Below are positions 35,448-45,347 of a stretch of DNA of 64,000 bases, piece by piece (the first letter of the stretch is position 1; each line of letters starts with the position of its first letter). A model generated the notes under the pieces. That model was not told where the DNA came from. It did not search any database and saw nothing but the letters and a program-made list of their open reading frames with translations. Both the position numbers and the translations under genes were made by a program. Origin of the DNA: Herbaspirillum sp. meg3 (GTDB taxonomy: Bacteria > Pseudomonadota > Gammaproteobacteria > Burkholderiales > Burkholderiaceae_D); NCBI RefSeq assembly GCF_002257565.1, contig NZ_CP022736.1:3782001-3846000 (forward strand). Direction: 5' to 3'.

Positions 35448-36968
35448 TTAGTCCACGCGTGCCAGGTTCAGATTGAGTTGCGAGCGCACTGCATCTTCCA
35501 GCGCCGGTTTCGGATTCTTGCGTGCAAACTCGAGGCGATCGAGGTAGTCACGCGAGATGTCGCCGGTGATGTAGTTGCCGTCGAAGCACGATGCCTCAAA
35601 GTTCTTCAAGGCCGGATTGACGTCGGAGATCGAGCGCTTCAAGTCTTCCACATCCTGATACACCAGCGCGTCGGCGGTGATTTCGCGGCAGACTTCCTGA
35701 TCGGTGCGGCCGTAAGCAATCAGTTCGTCGCGTGTCGGCATGTCGATGCCGTAGACATTCGGGAACTTGACTGGTGGCGCTGCCGAAGCAAAGATCACGC
35801 GCTTGGCGCCGGCTTCACGCGCCATTTGCACGATTTCGCGGCTGGTCGTACCACGCACGATCGAATCATCGACCAGCAAGACGCTCTTGCCCTTGAACTC
35901 GGAACCGATGGCATTGAGCTTCTGGCGCACGGACTTCTTGCGCAGGCCTTGACCTGGCATGATGAAAGTACGGCCGATATAGCGGTTTTTGATGAAACCT
36001 TCGCGGTAATCGAGGTTCAGCTTGAGCGCCAGTTCCATCGCTGCAGGACGCGACGAATCGGGAATCGGCATAACGACATCGATTTCACCGCTGGAGATTT
36101 CGCGACGGACCTTCTCGGCCAGGTATTCACCCATCTTCAGACGGCTGGCGTAGACCGAAGCACCGTCGATGACCGAGTCAGGACGCGCCAGGTAGACGAA
36201 TTCGAAAGCACAAGGATTCAGCGTCGGGTTGTCGGCACATTGCTGGTTGTACAGCTTGCCGTCGTTATCGATGAAAATCGCTTCGCCCGGCATCACATCG
36301 CGCAGGAAGCGGAAGCCCAAGCCTTCCAGCGCCACGGATTCGCTGGCCAGCATGTACTCGGAACCCTTGTCGGTTTCGTTGAAACCCAGGCACATAGGAC
36401 GAATACCGTATGGATCACGGAAGCCCAGCAGGCCGTAGCCGGCGATCTGCGCCACCACGGCGTAGGAGCCGCGCACGCGCTTGTGCACCATCGCCACGGC
36501 CTTGAAGACCGCAGCCGGATCCAGCGAATAGCCGGTCGTGGCTTGCTGCAACTCATGCGCAAACACGTTGACCAGCACTTCAGTATCGGAATCGGTGTTG
36601 AGGTGGCGGCGGTCGTTCTTGAACATCTCGACCTTGAGCTGTTCCGCATTGGTCAGGTTGCCGTTATGCGCCAGAATGATGCCGAAAGGCGCATTGACGT
36701 AGAACGGTTGCGCTTCTTCTTCGCTGGACGAGCTGCCGGCGGTCGGATAACGCACCTGGCCGAGGCCGGTGTTGCCCGGCAGCGAGCGCATGTTGCGCGT
36801 ACGGAACACGTCGCGCACCAGACCGTTGGCCTTGTGCATCGAGAAACCGTTTGCGTGATTGGTTGCGATACCGGCTGCATCCTGGCCGCGGTGCTGCAAC
36901 AGCAGCAGCGCATCGTAGAGCAACTGATTGACTGGACTATGGGAAACGACGCCGACAATGCCACACAT
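35448..36968 (-). CDS. purF: Amidophosphoribosyltransferase
   Basis: 506 residues. First committed step of purine synthesis: PRPP plus glutamine to phosphoribosylamine. The N-terminal glutaminase nucleophile is C2 (MCGIVGVV) with RYPTAG and HNGNLTN motifs; the C-terminal phosphoribosyltransferase has VLLVDDSIVRGTTS. Size and motifs match the E. coli type. It follows cvpA by 38 bp, the classical arrangement. Confidence 0.98.
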   Translation of the reverse strand: MCGIVGVVSHSPVNQLLYDALLLLQHRGQDAAGIATNHANGFSMHKANGLVRDVFRTRNMRSLPGNTGLGQVRYPTAGSSSSEEEAQPFYVNAPFGIILAHNGNLTNAEQLKVEMFKNDRRHLNTDSDTEVLVNVFAHELQQATTGYSLDPAAVFKAVAMVHKRVRGSYAVVAQIAGYGLLGFRDPYGIRPMCLGFNETDKGSEYMLASESVALEGLGFRFLRDVMPGEAIFIDNDGKLYNQQCADNPTLNPCAFEFVYLARPDSVIDGASVYASRLKMGEYLAEKVRREISSGEIDVVMPIPDSSRPAAMELALKLNLDYREGFIKNRYIGRTFIMPGQGLRKKSVRQKLNAIGSEFKGKSVLLVDDSIVRGTTSREIVQMAREAGAKRVIFASAAPPVKFPNVYGIDMPTRDELIAYGRTDQEVCREITADALVYQDVEDLKRSISDVNPALKNFEASCFDGNYITGDISRDYLDRLEFARKNPKPALEDAVRSQLNLNLARVD

Positions 36969-37006
36969 GGTGGACTCCTAATGAAAACAAAGACGAAAAA
37001 ACAAAA

Positions 37007-37495
37007 TTAAAAATGGACGTGCTGCGCGAACTGGCCCGGCAAATAGGGTTTAACGGTCTCCGCGGCAGTTTCCGCCAGCGGGCTTAACCTCGCATCTTTC
37101 CAGAATGGCTGCTGCGGAATCGACGTCGTACCGCATAACAACACCACCGCCAGCACAATCACCGCACCGCGCGCCAGGCCAAACACTGCACCCAGGCTGC
37201 GATCGATCAGCGACAGGCCGCTTGCCTTCACCACTTCGGACATCGCTCTGGTCACCAGGCCCATCAACAGGCGCGTACCGATGAACAAAGCGATAAATCC
37301 CACAATCAATCTTGTCGACTCGCCCGGAATCACGTCGGGTAACATCGTCGCCAATGTTTCACCATAGGCGTTGGCGACGACTAATGCAATTATCCAACTG
37401 GCCAGCGACAACACTTCCCTGACCAATCCTCTTAACATGCTGATGATTACTGAACAAACCAGTACCAGCAATACCAGATAATCAAAAATCGTCAC
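37007..37495 (-). CDS. cvpA: CvpA family membrane protein
   Basis: 162 residues, with four hydrophobic segments in the first 130 residues and a short hydrophilic tail. CvpA is an inner-membrane protein needed for colicin V production and envelope stress tolerance in enterics; its molecular role is unclear. The opening FDYLVLLVLVCSVIISMLRG is typical. It lies between a SPOR-domain gene and purF, as in many proteobacteria. Confidence 0.93.
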   Translation of the reverse strand: MTIFDYLVLLVLVCSVIISMLRGLVREVLSLASWIIALVVANAYGETLATMLPDVIPGESTRLIVGFIALFIGTRLLMGLVTRAMSEVVKASGLSLIDRSLGAVFGLARGAVIVLAVVLLCGTTSIPQQPFWKDARLSPLAETAAETVKPYLPGQFAQHVHF

Positions 37496-37535
37496 AATAA
37501 CAACATAAGCAATATGCGACCGGTCATCGCGAAAT

Positions 37536-38567
37536 TCAAGCCGGAACGATAGTAGCGTTCAGGCCGAGCTTATTAATCCTGGCACGCATCTTGTCGGCCT
37601 CGTCGCGGCTGGCAAACGGGCCGACGCGAATACGCGTACGGTCGCCCGACTGGGTTGCCACTTTTTGCGTAAATGACTTGATACCGGCGCTATTAAGCTT
37701 GCCGCGCAGCTCATCAATCTTTTCCTGAGTCGCCAACGCGGCGACCTGGATCACAAATTTACCGCCTGTTGCGGCCGGTGCCGATGCTGCCGGCTTCTTG
37801 TCGGCTGTAGCAGACTTACCCTCCAGAATCGCCATGGCACGCGCCGCGTCGTCAGGCTTATCTGCGGTCTTGGGCCTGGCGGCTTCCTTCACGTCCTTCT
37901 TGTGATCGTCTTTGTGCTCGGTTGGCTTGGCCGCAGCCTTACTCTCTTTTACGTCTGCTTTGGCGTCGGCTTTAGTCTCGGGCTTGGCAGCAGGCTTGGG
38001 TACTTCAGGCTTGTCGGCAGGCTTTTCCGCGACGGGAGCAGCTGGTTCAGACAGTTTCGCCAGCGGCGCATTGGCAGGACCGGAAGGCATCGCCGGAGCG
38101 CCGGGAGCAATCGCCGGCTTTTCATTGGCAGGTGCCAGCGTTGCCGGATCGACAAACTCTTCTTTCGGTTGCGTTGCTGAAGTTGTTGCAGTTGCTGAGC
38201 TCGACGATGTTGCCGGTTTGGCATCTGCAACCGTATCCTTGGCGGCATCCTTGCCATCCTTGGAAGGAATCTGGATCGCAATATCGTCCGCCAGCGGGCG
38301 CGGTTCGGAATCGAGAATCATCGGCAATACGATCACCACTGCCAGCACCAGCGCAACGGCGCCGATCAGGCGACGGCGTGCACGTTTCTTTTCCGGCAGT
38401 ACGGGATCGACAGACTCATCTTTGCCGGACTTGCGCGAATTCCCGGCGCTGCGGCTGCCACGGCTGTTCTGCGCGGCCGACGATTCCCCTGCGGAACGCG
38501 ACAGGAACTCGCCTTGACCGGAAGCAGATTCCTGCTTGTTTTTACGAAAAAACGAGAACAAGCCCAT
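37536..38567 (-). CDS. SPOR-domain cell division protein (DedD/FtsN-like)
   Basis: 343 residues. A short cytoplasmic part, one membrane helix near residues 68-85 (LIGAVALVLAVVIVLPMIL), a long Ala/Pro/Lys-rich periplasmic linker and a C-terminal SPOR domain (about 265-343, FVIQVAALATQEKI to the end) that binds denuded septal peptidoglycan. It sits in the folC-dedD-cvpA-purF order, so DedD is the likely counterpart. Confidence 0.9.
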   Translation of the reverse strand: MGLFSFFRKNKQESASGQGEFLSRSAGESSAAQNSRGSRSAGNSRKSGKDESVDPVLPEKKRARRRLIGAVALVLAVVIVLPMILDSEPRPLADDIAIQIPSKDGKDAAKDTVADAKPATSSSSATATTSATQPKEEFVDPATLAPANEKPAIAPGAPAMPSGPANAPLAKLSEPAAPVAEKPADKPEVPKPAAKPETKADAKADVKESKAAAKPTEHKDDHKKDVKEAARPKTADKPDDAARAMAILEGKSATADKKPAASAPAATGGKFVIQVAALATQEKIDELRGKLNSAGIKSFTQKVATQSGDRTRIRVGPFASRDEADKMRARINKLGLNATIVPA

Positions 38568-38704
38568 GCTGATCTATGTAAGGTGGTCTGAAAAATGCGG
38601 ATGACAAATACGGGGTGCAGCTGATGCAATTGAATGCAGCGACTGACCGCATCAAAAAACAAATGGCGACATCCCAGCCGGAAACAACGCAAACCGCGAA
38701 AAAC

Positions 38705-40012
38705 TCAATGCAATTCCGGCTTACGGGCTTGCATCACGCCTGCGACAGTGAGGAAGGATCCAAAAACCACAATTCTATCATTCTCGGTAGCTCTGCTCTG
38801 CGCATTTGCGAATGCAGCAGCTGGCGTTTCAAAGGTTTCTATGGTGCAGGCCGCATCAGGCTTGAATTCCGGCTCGACGCCCGCTTCCAGCAACTTGTCC
38901 TTCAATTGCTGCGCCGTAGCAGCGCGCGGCAATGGCAAGCCGGTCACACACCAGTGATCAATCTTGCCCTTCAGGTGACTGATGACGCCTTCGATGTCTT
39001 TGTCCAGCATGGAGCCGAACACCGCATAGGTGTAGGGATGGAAGCCCATGTTGTCGAGATTCTGCGCCAGCGTGGCAGCGGCGTGCGGGTTGTGGGCGAC
39101 ATCGAGGATCACCAGCGGTTGTCCCGGCAAGACCTGGAAACGTCCCGGTAATTCGACCGTGGCCAGGCCGGTACGCACTTCTTGCGCGCCCACTGGCAAC
39201 ACATCGCGTAACGCCTCCAGCGCCGCCAGTGCCGCCGACGCATTGAGCAGCTGATTGGCGCCACGCAGGCTCGGATACGCCAGCGAATTGCGGCGCTGAG
39301 CGCGACCGCCGTAGGCCCACTGCTGCTTGTCGCCCTGATAGTTGAAATCACGGCCCATCAGCCAAAGATCGGCGCCGATGGATTCAGCATGCTTGATGAG
39401 CGACTTCGGCGGCACAGGATCGCCGCAGATCGCGGTCTTTCCGGCACGATAAATACCGGCTTTCTCAAAGCCGATTTCTTCGCGCGTGGTGCCGAGATAT
39501 TCGGTGTGATCGATATCGATGCTGGTGACAATGCCGACGTCGGCGTCAATGACATTGACGGCATCCAGACGGCCGCCCAGGCCGACTTCCAGGATCACGA
39601 CATCCATCTTGGCATCGGCCAGCAGCTTCATGATGGCCAGCGTGGTGAACTCGAAATAGGTCAGCGAAATATCGCCGCGCTTTTCTTCCACCGCCTCAAA
39701 TGCGGCGATCAGCGCCGCATCGGATGCCGGCACGCCTTCGACACGTGCCCGTTCGTTGAAATGCAGGAAATGCGGCTTGATATACAAACCCACGCGATAA
39801 CCGGCGCGCATCAGGATCGATTCCAGCATGGCACAGGTCGAGCCTTTGCCGTTGGTGCCGGCCACCGTGATGACGGGGCAATCGAAACGGATGTCGAGCA
39901 ATTCTTTGACCTTGCCGACGCGTTCCAGGCCCATGTCGATGGACTTGGTGTGACGGGTTTCCAGAAGGGTCAGCCATTCGGCCAGGGTAGAAGGTTTTGC
40001 TTGCGCTTGCAT
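38705..40012 (-). CDS. folC: Folylpolyglutamate synthase/dihydrofolate synthase
   Basis: 435 residues. It adds glutamate to dihydropteroate and folates. ATP-binding loop GTNGKGS at 52-58, then the Mur-ligase-like DVVILEVGLGGRLD and the C-terminal ligase domain with LDVAHNPHA. First gene after the accD terminator, starting its own unit with the SPOR, cvpA and purF genes. Confidence 0.96.
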   Translation of the reverse strand: MQAQAKPSTLAEWLTLLETRHTKSIDMGLERVGKVKELLDIRFDCPVITVAGTNGKGSTCAMLESILMRAGYRVGLYIKPHFLHFNERARVEGVPASDAALIAAFEAVEEKRGDISLTYFEFTTLAIMKLLADAKMDVVILEVGLGGRLDAVNVIDADVGIVTSIDIDHTEYLGTTREEIGFEKAGIYRAGKTAICGDPVPPKSLIKHAESIGADLWLMGRDFNYQGDKQQWAYGGRAQRRNSLAYPSLRGANQLLNASAALAALEALRDVLPVGAQEVRTGLATVELPGRFQVLPGQPLVILDVAHNPHAAATLAQNLDNMGFHPYTYAVFGSMLDKDIEGVISHLKGKIDHWCVTGLPLPRAATAQQLKDKLLEAGVEPEFKPDAACTIETFETPAAAFANAQSRATENDRIVVFGSFLTVAGVMQARKPELH

Positions 40013-40105
40013 GAGTTGAATCTACAGTGAATCTGAGATGACCTGCATGGAGCTGATGAGCTCGATGAATGACTTGGAACGACTTGGAATAACTTAAAAG
40101 CAAAA

Positions 40106-40140
40106 ACCCGAACTTGCGTTGAACGACGACAAGTTCGGGT
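40106..40140 (-). terminator. Terminator after accD
   Basis: ACCCGAACTTG (40106-40116) pairs perfectly with CAAGTTCGGGT (40130-40140); on the minus strand it runs into TTTTTGCTTTT. It separates the trp-accD unit from folC. Confidence 0.88.
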
Positions 40141-40158
40141 CTGTCTGCAGCATCGCTA

Positions 40159-41031
40159 TCAGGAAACGGTTTCGGCCGCCTGATTTTGCAGCAACGCCAG
40201 CAAACGTGCGATTTCTTCGCGCATCTTGCGACGGTCGACGATCATGTCGATGGCGCCCTTGGTCACGAGGAACTCGGAGCGCTGGAAGCCTTCCGGCAAC
40301 TTTTCGCGCACGGTGTTCTCGATCACACGTGGACCGGCGAAGCCGATCAGTGCTTTCGGTTCGGCCATCACGACGTCGCCCATGAAGGCGAATGATGCCG
40401 ACACGCCGCCCATGGTCGGGTCGGTCAGCACGCTGATGAAGGGCAGCTTCTTCTCGGACAGCTTGGTCAGCATGGAAGTGGTCTTGGCCATTTGCATCAA
40501 TGACAGCAAGCCCTCTTGCATACGCGCACCGCCGGTGGCGGTGATGCAGATGAACGGTACTTTTTGCTCCAGCGCCATTTGTGCGCCGCGAGTGAAACGC
40601 TCGCCCACCACGGATCCCATGGAACCACCCATGAATTCGAACTCAAAGCAGGCAACCACGACCGGCAGGGTCATGATGGCGCCGCCCATGACGATCATGG
40701 CATCGGTTTCACCGGTGGATTCCAGCGCGTCTTTCAGACGATCAGGATATTTCTTGCTGTCTTTGAATTTGAGCGTATCGACCGGCAAGGCTTCCTGGCC
40801 GATTTCATAACGGCCGCCTTCGTCGAGCAGCGAATCCAGGCGCGCACGGGCGCGGATACGCATGTGATGACTGCACTTCGGGCAAACGTGGAGATTGGAT
40901 TCCAGATCCGTACGATAAAGCACTGCTTCGCAGGATGGGCACTTGACCCATAAACCTTCGGGTATCGATTTCCGGCTTGCGGAATCGCTACGTTGAATTT
41001 GAGGCGGGAGTAATTTCTCTAGCCAGCTCAT
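40159..41031 (-). CDS. accD: Acetyl-CoA carboxylase carboxyltransferase subunit beta
   Basis: 290 residues. With AccA it transfers the carboxyl group from biotin to acetyl-CoA, the first step of fatty acid synthesis. The N-terminal zinc ribbon has C31, C34, C50 and C53 (CPSC, CPKC), followed by a crotonase-like carboxyltransferase domain ([34 protein letters not shown]). Downstream of trpA by 157 bp, as in other betaproteobacteria. Confidence 0.97.
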   Translation of the reverse strand: MSWLEKLLPPQIQRSDSASRKSIPEGLWVKCPSCEAVLYRTDLESNLHVCPKCSHHMRIRARARLDSLLDEGGRYEIGQEALPVDTLKFKDSKKYPDRLKDALESTGETDAMIVMGGAIMTLPVVVACFEFEFMGGSMGSVVGERFTRGAQMALEQKVPFICITATGGARMQEGLLSLMQMAKTTSMLTKLSEKKLPFISVLTDPTMGGVSASFAFMGDVVMAEPKALIGFAGPRVIENTVREKLPEGFQRSEFLVTKGAIDMIVDRRKMREEIARLLALLQNQAAETVS

Positions 41032-41188
41032 AGAAACCTCTTTCTAATTTCCGGTGGCGCATTGTACCAGAGGCAAAGCCACACAACCGGAGACGATGAT
41101 TTGATTGCTTTTCGATAATTTCTTTTAAGAAACTATGCTTTCAGGAGAGACCGGGCTCGCTGTCGGCCTCCTCCTTGAGATGCAGGGA

Positions 41189-41986
41189 TCAGGCGTCCAT
41201 TGCCTTGCGAATATCCGTCACGAAGGCCTGAACCGCTTCCACTGCACGCTCACGCGGAGTATTTTCCAGCTCCTGAATAATGCGGCTGCCGATCACGACG
41301 GCATCCGACACCTGGCTCACCGCCCGGGCGGTGGCGCCGTCGCGAATGCCGAAACCCACGCCGATCGGCAGTTTGACGTGCTTGCGGATTTCCGCAATGC
41401 GCTTGGCGACTTCGGCGGTATCGATGTTGCCGGCGCCGGTCACGCCCTTCAGGGAGACGTAGTAGCAAAATCCGCTGCTGACCTTGGCGACTTGCTGGAT
41501 GCGTTCTTCGGTCGATGTCGGCGCCAGCAGGAAAATGGGATCGAGTCCCTGTGCCTGCATTTTTTGCGAAAACTCTTCGCATTCTTCCGGCGGGTAATCC
41601 ACGATGATAGTGCCGTCCACGCCCGCTTCTTTCGCTGCCGCAATGAAGGCGTCGACACCAAAGCGTTCAAGCGGATTGGCATAACCCATGAGTACTACCG
41701 GCGTCGTGCTGTTGGTCTTGCGAAACTCACGCACGTAACCCAGCACGTCGCGCGTGCTGACGTTGAATTTCAGCGCGCGCTCGCAGGCGCGCTGAATGAC
41801 CGGACCTTCTGCCATTGGGTCCGAAAAAGGCACCCCAAGTTCAAGAATATCGACGCCACCGGCGACCAGCGCATGCAGCAGAGGCACGGTCAGTTCGGGG
41901 ACCGGATCACCGGCTGTGATAAAGGTGATCAGCGCCTTCTTGTTGCTGGCCGCCAGCGCGGTAAAAGTGGATTGAATTCGGGACAT
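41189..41986 (-). CDS. trpA: Tryptophan synthase alpha chain
   Basis: 265 residues. A TIM barrel that splits indole-3-glycerol phosphate to indole for TrpB. E49 of the catalytic pair is present in DILELGVPF. At the position of the second catalytic residue, D60 in Salmonella, the sequence reads SDPMAEGP, so E60. Otherwise the barrel motifs are intact ([23 protein letters not shown]). Start 41986 fits MSRIQSTF; longer frame upstream is not conserved. Confidence 0.96.
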   Translation of the reverse strand: MSRIQSTFTALAASNKKALITFITAGDPVPELTVPLLHALVAGGVDILELGVPFSDPMAEGPVIQRACERALKFNVSTRDVLGYVREFRKTNSTTPVVLMGYANPLERFGVDAFIAAAKEAGVDGTIIVDYPPEECEEFSQKMQAQGLDPIFLLAPTSTEERIQQVAKVSSGFCYYVSLKGVTGAGNIDTAEVAKRIAEIRKHVKLPIGVGFGIRDGATARAVSQVSDAVVIGSRIIQELENTPRERAVEAVQAFVTDIRKAMDA

Positions 41987-42107
41987 GGTGTTGAAATGTG
42001 TTGTTCGTCGATTCGGCCAGACCTGCTTTGTTTTTTGCAGCTTACGCACAGCGGATTTCAAGTCCGCTGCGCGCATGCAGAGCTGGAGCCTTGTTACTGG
42101 AGCTTAT

Positions 42108-43367
42108 TTAACCCTGATGTTGCTGGACAGTATGCATGTCCTTGTCGCCGCGCCCCGACAGATTGGCCAGCACAATGCGGTCTTTCGGCAAAGTCGCTGC
42201 CAGCTTGGCCGCGTACGCCAGCGCATGGCTCGACTCCAGCGCGGGAATGATACCTTCGATGCGGCAGCAGGTATGAAACGCCGCCAATGCCTCGTCGTCG
42301 GTGATGCATTCATAGCTGGCGCGGCCACTGTCTTTCAACCACGAGTGCTCAGGACCAACACCCGGATAGTCAAGACCTGCCGAAACCGAGTGCGTTTCCA
42401 TGATCTGGCCGTTTTCATCCTGCAGCAGATAAGTGCGATTACCGTGCAGCACGCCTGGCGTACCCAACGTCAGCGAGGCGGAATGGCGGCCGGTATCGAG
42501 ACCGTCGCCCGCGGCTTCAACACCGACCAGTTTGACGTCCTGATAATCGATATAGGGGTAGAAAATACCCATCGCATTGGAGCCGCCGCCGACGGCCGCC
42601 ACCACATAGTCAGGCTGACGGCTGGCGATCTCAGGCATTTGCACGATACATTCGTTGCCGATCACCGATTGGAAGTCGCGCACCATCATCGGATAGGGAT
42701 GCGGACCAGCCACTGTCCCGATGATGTAGAACGTACTTTCCACGTTGGTGACCCAGTCGCGCATCGCTTCGTTGAGTGCATCCTTCAGCGTCTTGGAACC
42801 GGATTCTACCGGCACCACTGTCGCGCCCAGCAGATTCATGCGATAGACATTCTGCAACTGGCGCTTGACGTCTTCGCTGCCCATGTAGACGATGCATTCC
42901 ATGCCAAAACGTGCACAGATCGTTGCTGTCGCCACGCCATGCTGGCCTGCGCCGGTCTCGGCGATGATGCGCTTCTTGCCCATGCGCTTGGCGAGCAATG
43001 CCTGACCGATGACATTGTTGATCTTGTGCGCGCCGGTGTGATTCAGGTCTTCACGCTTGAAATAGATCTGCGCGCCGCCTGCCAGTTCGGACCAGCGCTT
43101 GGCGTGATACACGGGGCTGGGACGGCCGACAAAATGTTTCAGCTCAGTATGAAACTCTGCCAAAAACTGTTCGTCGTTCTGGTAATGCGCATAGGCTTCA
43201 CGCAGCTCGGTGAGTGCGTCGGTCAGGGTTTCCGCTGCGAAGCTGCCGCCGTATTGGCCGAAGTGGCCGCGTGCGTCCGGCAGGTTGTAGGGCGCAGTCT
43301 GATGCAAGGCTGCAGCGGCAATAGGCTGACGCTCGGAAAAGTTGCCGAGCGGATTCAATTCTTTCAT
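42108..43367 (-). CDS. trpB: Tryptophan synthase beta chain
   Basis: 419 residues. PLP enzyme joining indole and serine. The PLP lysine lies in [11 protein letters not shown], the ETGAGQHG loop and the phosphate-binding GGGSNAMG motif are intact, and the C-terminal LSGRGDKD is present. ATG 43367 gives the family N-terminus, including [11 protein letters not shown]. Between trpF (52 bp) and trpA (121 bp). Confidence 0.98.
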   Translation of the reverse strand: MKELNPLGNFSERQPIAAAALHQTAPYNLPDARGHFGQYGGSFAAETLTDALTELREAYAHYQNDEQFLAEFHTELKHFVGRPSPVYHAKRWSELAGGAQIYFKREDLNHTGAHKINNVIGQALLAKRMGKKRIIAETGAGQHGVATATICARFGMECIVYMGSEDVKRQLQNVYRMNLLGATVVPVESGSKTLKDALNEAMRDWVTNVESTFYIIGTVAGPHPYPMMVRDFQSVIGNECIVQMPEIASRQPDYVVAAVGGGSNAMGIFYPYIDYQDVKLVGVEAAGDGLDTGRHSASLTLGTPGVLHGNRTYLLQDENGQIMETHSVSAGLDYPGVGPEHSWLKDSGRASYECITDDEALAAFHTCCRIEGIIPALESSHALAYAAKLAATLPKDRIVLANLSGRGDKDMHTVQQHQG

Positions 43368-43419
43368 GGTAGTCCTCAAATGTTCTGGTGAGATGGCTGC
43401 CAGGCTCAGGGATAGCCAA

Positions 43420-44079
43420 TCAGGCTTTATCCGCCAGATGTACGGCGCTGATGAAAGCGGCGATCTTGGCGGCATCCTTGATACCTTTGGCTTGCTCGAC
43501 ACCACTGCTGATGTCGACGGCGTGCGGACGCACGCGCTGCACCGCGTCAGTCGCGTTTTGTACGCTCAAGCCACCACTTAAAACGACCCGAGGCGCGAGT
43601 TCTTTTGGAATGAGAGACCAATCGAAAACCTTTCCGCTGCCGCCGTATTGCTCAACCAGGGTGTCAAGCAAGAGCCCTGTAAAGAAAGGGCTGGCGGAAC
43701 GATAATCCTGTTCCCATTCTAACAAATCTTCAGGCGTGGTCGAGCTTCCGATGCGCGCTGCGCGCATAAAAGGCCGTTTGACGGCTTGCGCAATGGCGGC
43801 ACACTGCTCCGGTGTCTCGTCGCCATGGAATTGCAACAACGACAAGGGTGCCTGTTCCAACACCGCGCCGACCTCCTCCGCACTGGCATTCACAAACAAT
43901 CCCACCGTTGAAATGAAGGGTGGCACTGTGCGAATCAATTCCGCAGCTGCCGATGCGGTGACATAGCGCGGGCTCTTGTCGTAAAACACAAAGCCGATCG
44001 CATCCGCGCCGGCTGTTACGGCAGCGGCAACATCTTCGGCGCGGGTCAAACCGCAAATCTTGATTCTGGTTCTGTGCAT
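43420..44079 (-). CDS. trpF: Phosphoribosylanthranilate isomerase
   Basis: 219 residues. Converts phosphoribosylanthranilate to CdRP in tryptophan synthesis. Catalytic C9 in [17 protein letters not shown], the LLQFHGDE motif and the terminal phosphate loop LSGGL / DISSGVE are present. 82 bp downstream of truA. Confidence 0.97.
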   Translation of the reverse strand: MHRTRIKICGLTRAEDVAAAVTAGADAIGFVFYDKSPRYVTASAAAELIRTVPPFISTVGLFVNASAEEVGAVLEQAPLSLLQFHGDETPEQCAAIAQAVKRPFMRAARIGSSTTPEDLLEWEQDYRSASPFFTGLLLDTLVEQYGGSGKVFDWSLIPKELAPRVVLSGGLSVQNATDAVQRVRPHAVDISSGVEQAKGIKDAAKIAAFISAVHLADKA

Positions 44080-44161
44080 GATGACTAAATGGGGTCGTAA
44101 GCGAAAGTGGCAAGACGAATAGCAAGGCGCCTAGTCTAACCGATTGAGGTATCGAACCAGA

Positions 44162-45073
44162 TTACAGCCAAGGCCAGGCCGCTTCTTCCTGAGGCAATGA
44201 CCAGCGCGCCGGATAATCGACTTTGGCCAGATACAGACCGTCGGGCATGAATGTCGGTGCGGCAAGGCTGCGATCCTGCTGCGCCAATATCTGAGCAATC
44301 CATTCCGGCGGCTGCCTGCCGTTTCCAACGAAAATCAACGATCCGACGATGTTGCGCACCATGTGATGCAAGAAGGCGTTGGCTTTCAACGTGAAGACAA
44401 TCATGTCGCCATGGCGGCGGATCTGTAGCGATTCCATTGTGCGTACCGGTGACTTGGCCTGGCACTCCACTGCCCGAAACGTCGAAAAATCGTGCTCGCC
44501 CACCAGATGATTCGCCGCCTGCTGCATCAAATCCACATCCAGCGGCCGGAAAGTCCAGCCCGCCTTGCCCGCCAGCAAAGGCGAACGTACCGGATGGTTG
44601 TACAGCATGTAGTGATAGGTACGCGCTGTCGCGCTGAAGCGCGCATGAAAACCGTCTTCGCGCTCATTGAGAGCATTGCCTTCGCCATCATCCGCCTGCA
44701 ACGCAATCGCCCAGCGCACTGCAATCGACGATGGGAGAAAGGCATTGACGCCGCGCACCCACGAGGACTTGTCGCGCGCGATCGTGGTATCGAAATGAAC
44801 CACCTGCTCCAGCGCGTGCACGCCGGAATCGGTGCGACCGGCACAGGTGGTATCAATATCAACCAGCGTGAACTGCTTCAGTGCCGCTTCCAATTTATCC
44901 TGCACCGTCAGCCCATGGGGCTGTGTCTGCCAGCCCTGCCAGGAATTACCGTCGTATTGGATGCCGAGCACAATGCGATGCAGCGAGCGAAGCGGACGCA
45001 AAGCCGGTCCGGAAGAAGCCTCCTCGATAACTGCCTGCGTCGCGGTGGGAAGAGAAAGTGCGGGTTCGATCAC
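44162..45073 (-). CDS. truA: tRNA pseudouridine(38-40) synthase TruA
   Basis: 303 residues. It makes pseudouridine at positions 38-40 of the tRNA anticodon arm. Catalytic D82 is in [21 protein letters not shown] and MVRNIVGSL are family motifs. It has a non-conserved N-terminal tail of about 30 residues; no later ATG would give a better start. A terminator ends fimV upstream, so truA probably begins a unit with trpF-trpB-trpA-accD. Confidence 0.96.
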   Translation of the reverse strand: MIEPALSLPTATQAVIEEASSGPALRPLRSLHRIVLGIQYDGNSWQGWQTQPHGLTVQDKLEAALKQFTLVDIDTTCAGRTDSGVHALEQVVHFDTTIARDKSSWVRGVNAFLPSSIAVRWAIALQADDGEGNALNEREDGFHARFSATARTYHYMLYNHPVRSPLLAGKAGWTFRPLDVDLMQQAANHLVGEHDFSTFRAVECQAKSPVRTMESLQIRRHGDMIVFTLKANAFLHHMVRNIVGSLIFVGNGRQPPEWIAQILAQQDRSLAAPTFMPDGLYLAKVDYPARWSLPQEEAAWPWL

Positions 45074-45275
45074 GGTAGTTCGTTTCTGCGTTGTTATGTA
45101 CGTTGTTAGTGCGTTATTACATGGATTATTACGTGGGTGGCTACTGTATTGATCAGGTTCGTTGCTTCATTGATCGCTTCGTTCGCCGTTGCATTCGTTA
45201 AGCGTCATCTGATCTGGCTGTCATGCGGTCACCGTACCGTAAAGCTCTGCATCCACAGCATATTTCAATCGCAAA

Positions 45276-45310
45276 TCAAAAAGCAAACGGGCGCCAGTCT
45301 CGGCGCCCGT
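45276..45310 (-). terminator. Terminator after fimV
   Basis: ACGGGCGCC (45287-45295) pairs perfectly with GGCGCCCGT (45302-45310); the minus strand continues TTTGCTTTTT. It lies 38 bases beyond the fimV stop codon. Confidence 0.85.
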
Positions 45311-45347
45311 CTCCGGACAAGTCGGTGTGCGGCTTACGGCATCCGCC

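Noticed and set aside
35373..37010. Plus-strand open frame of 545 codons opposite purF
   Set aside because: It mirrors purF codon by codon in a fixed frame and shows no recognisable domain.
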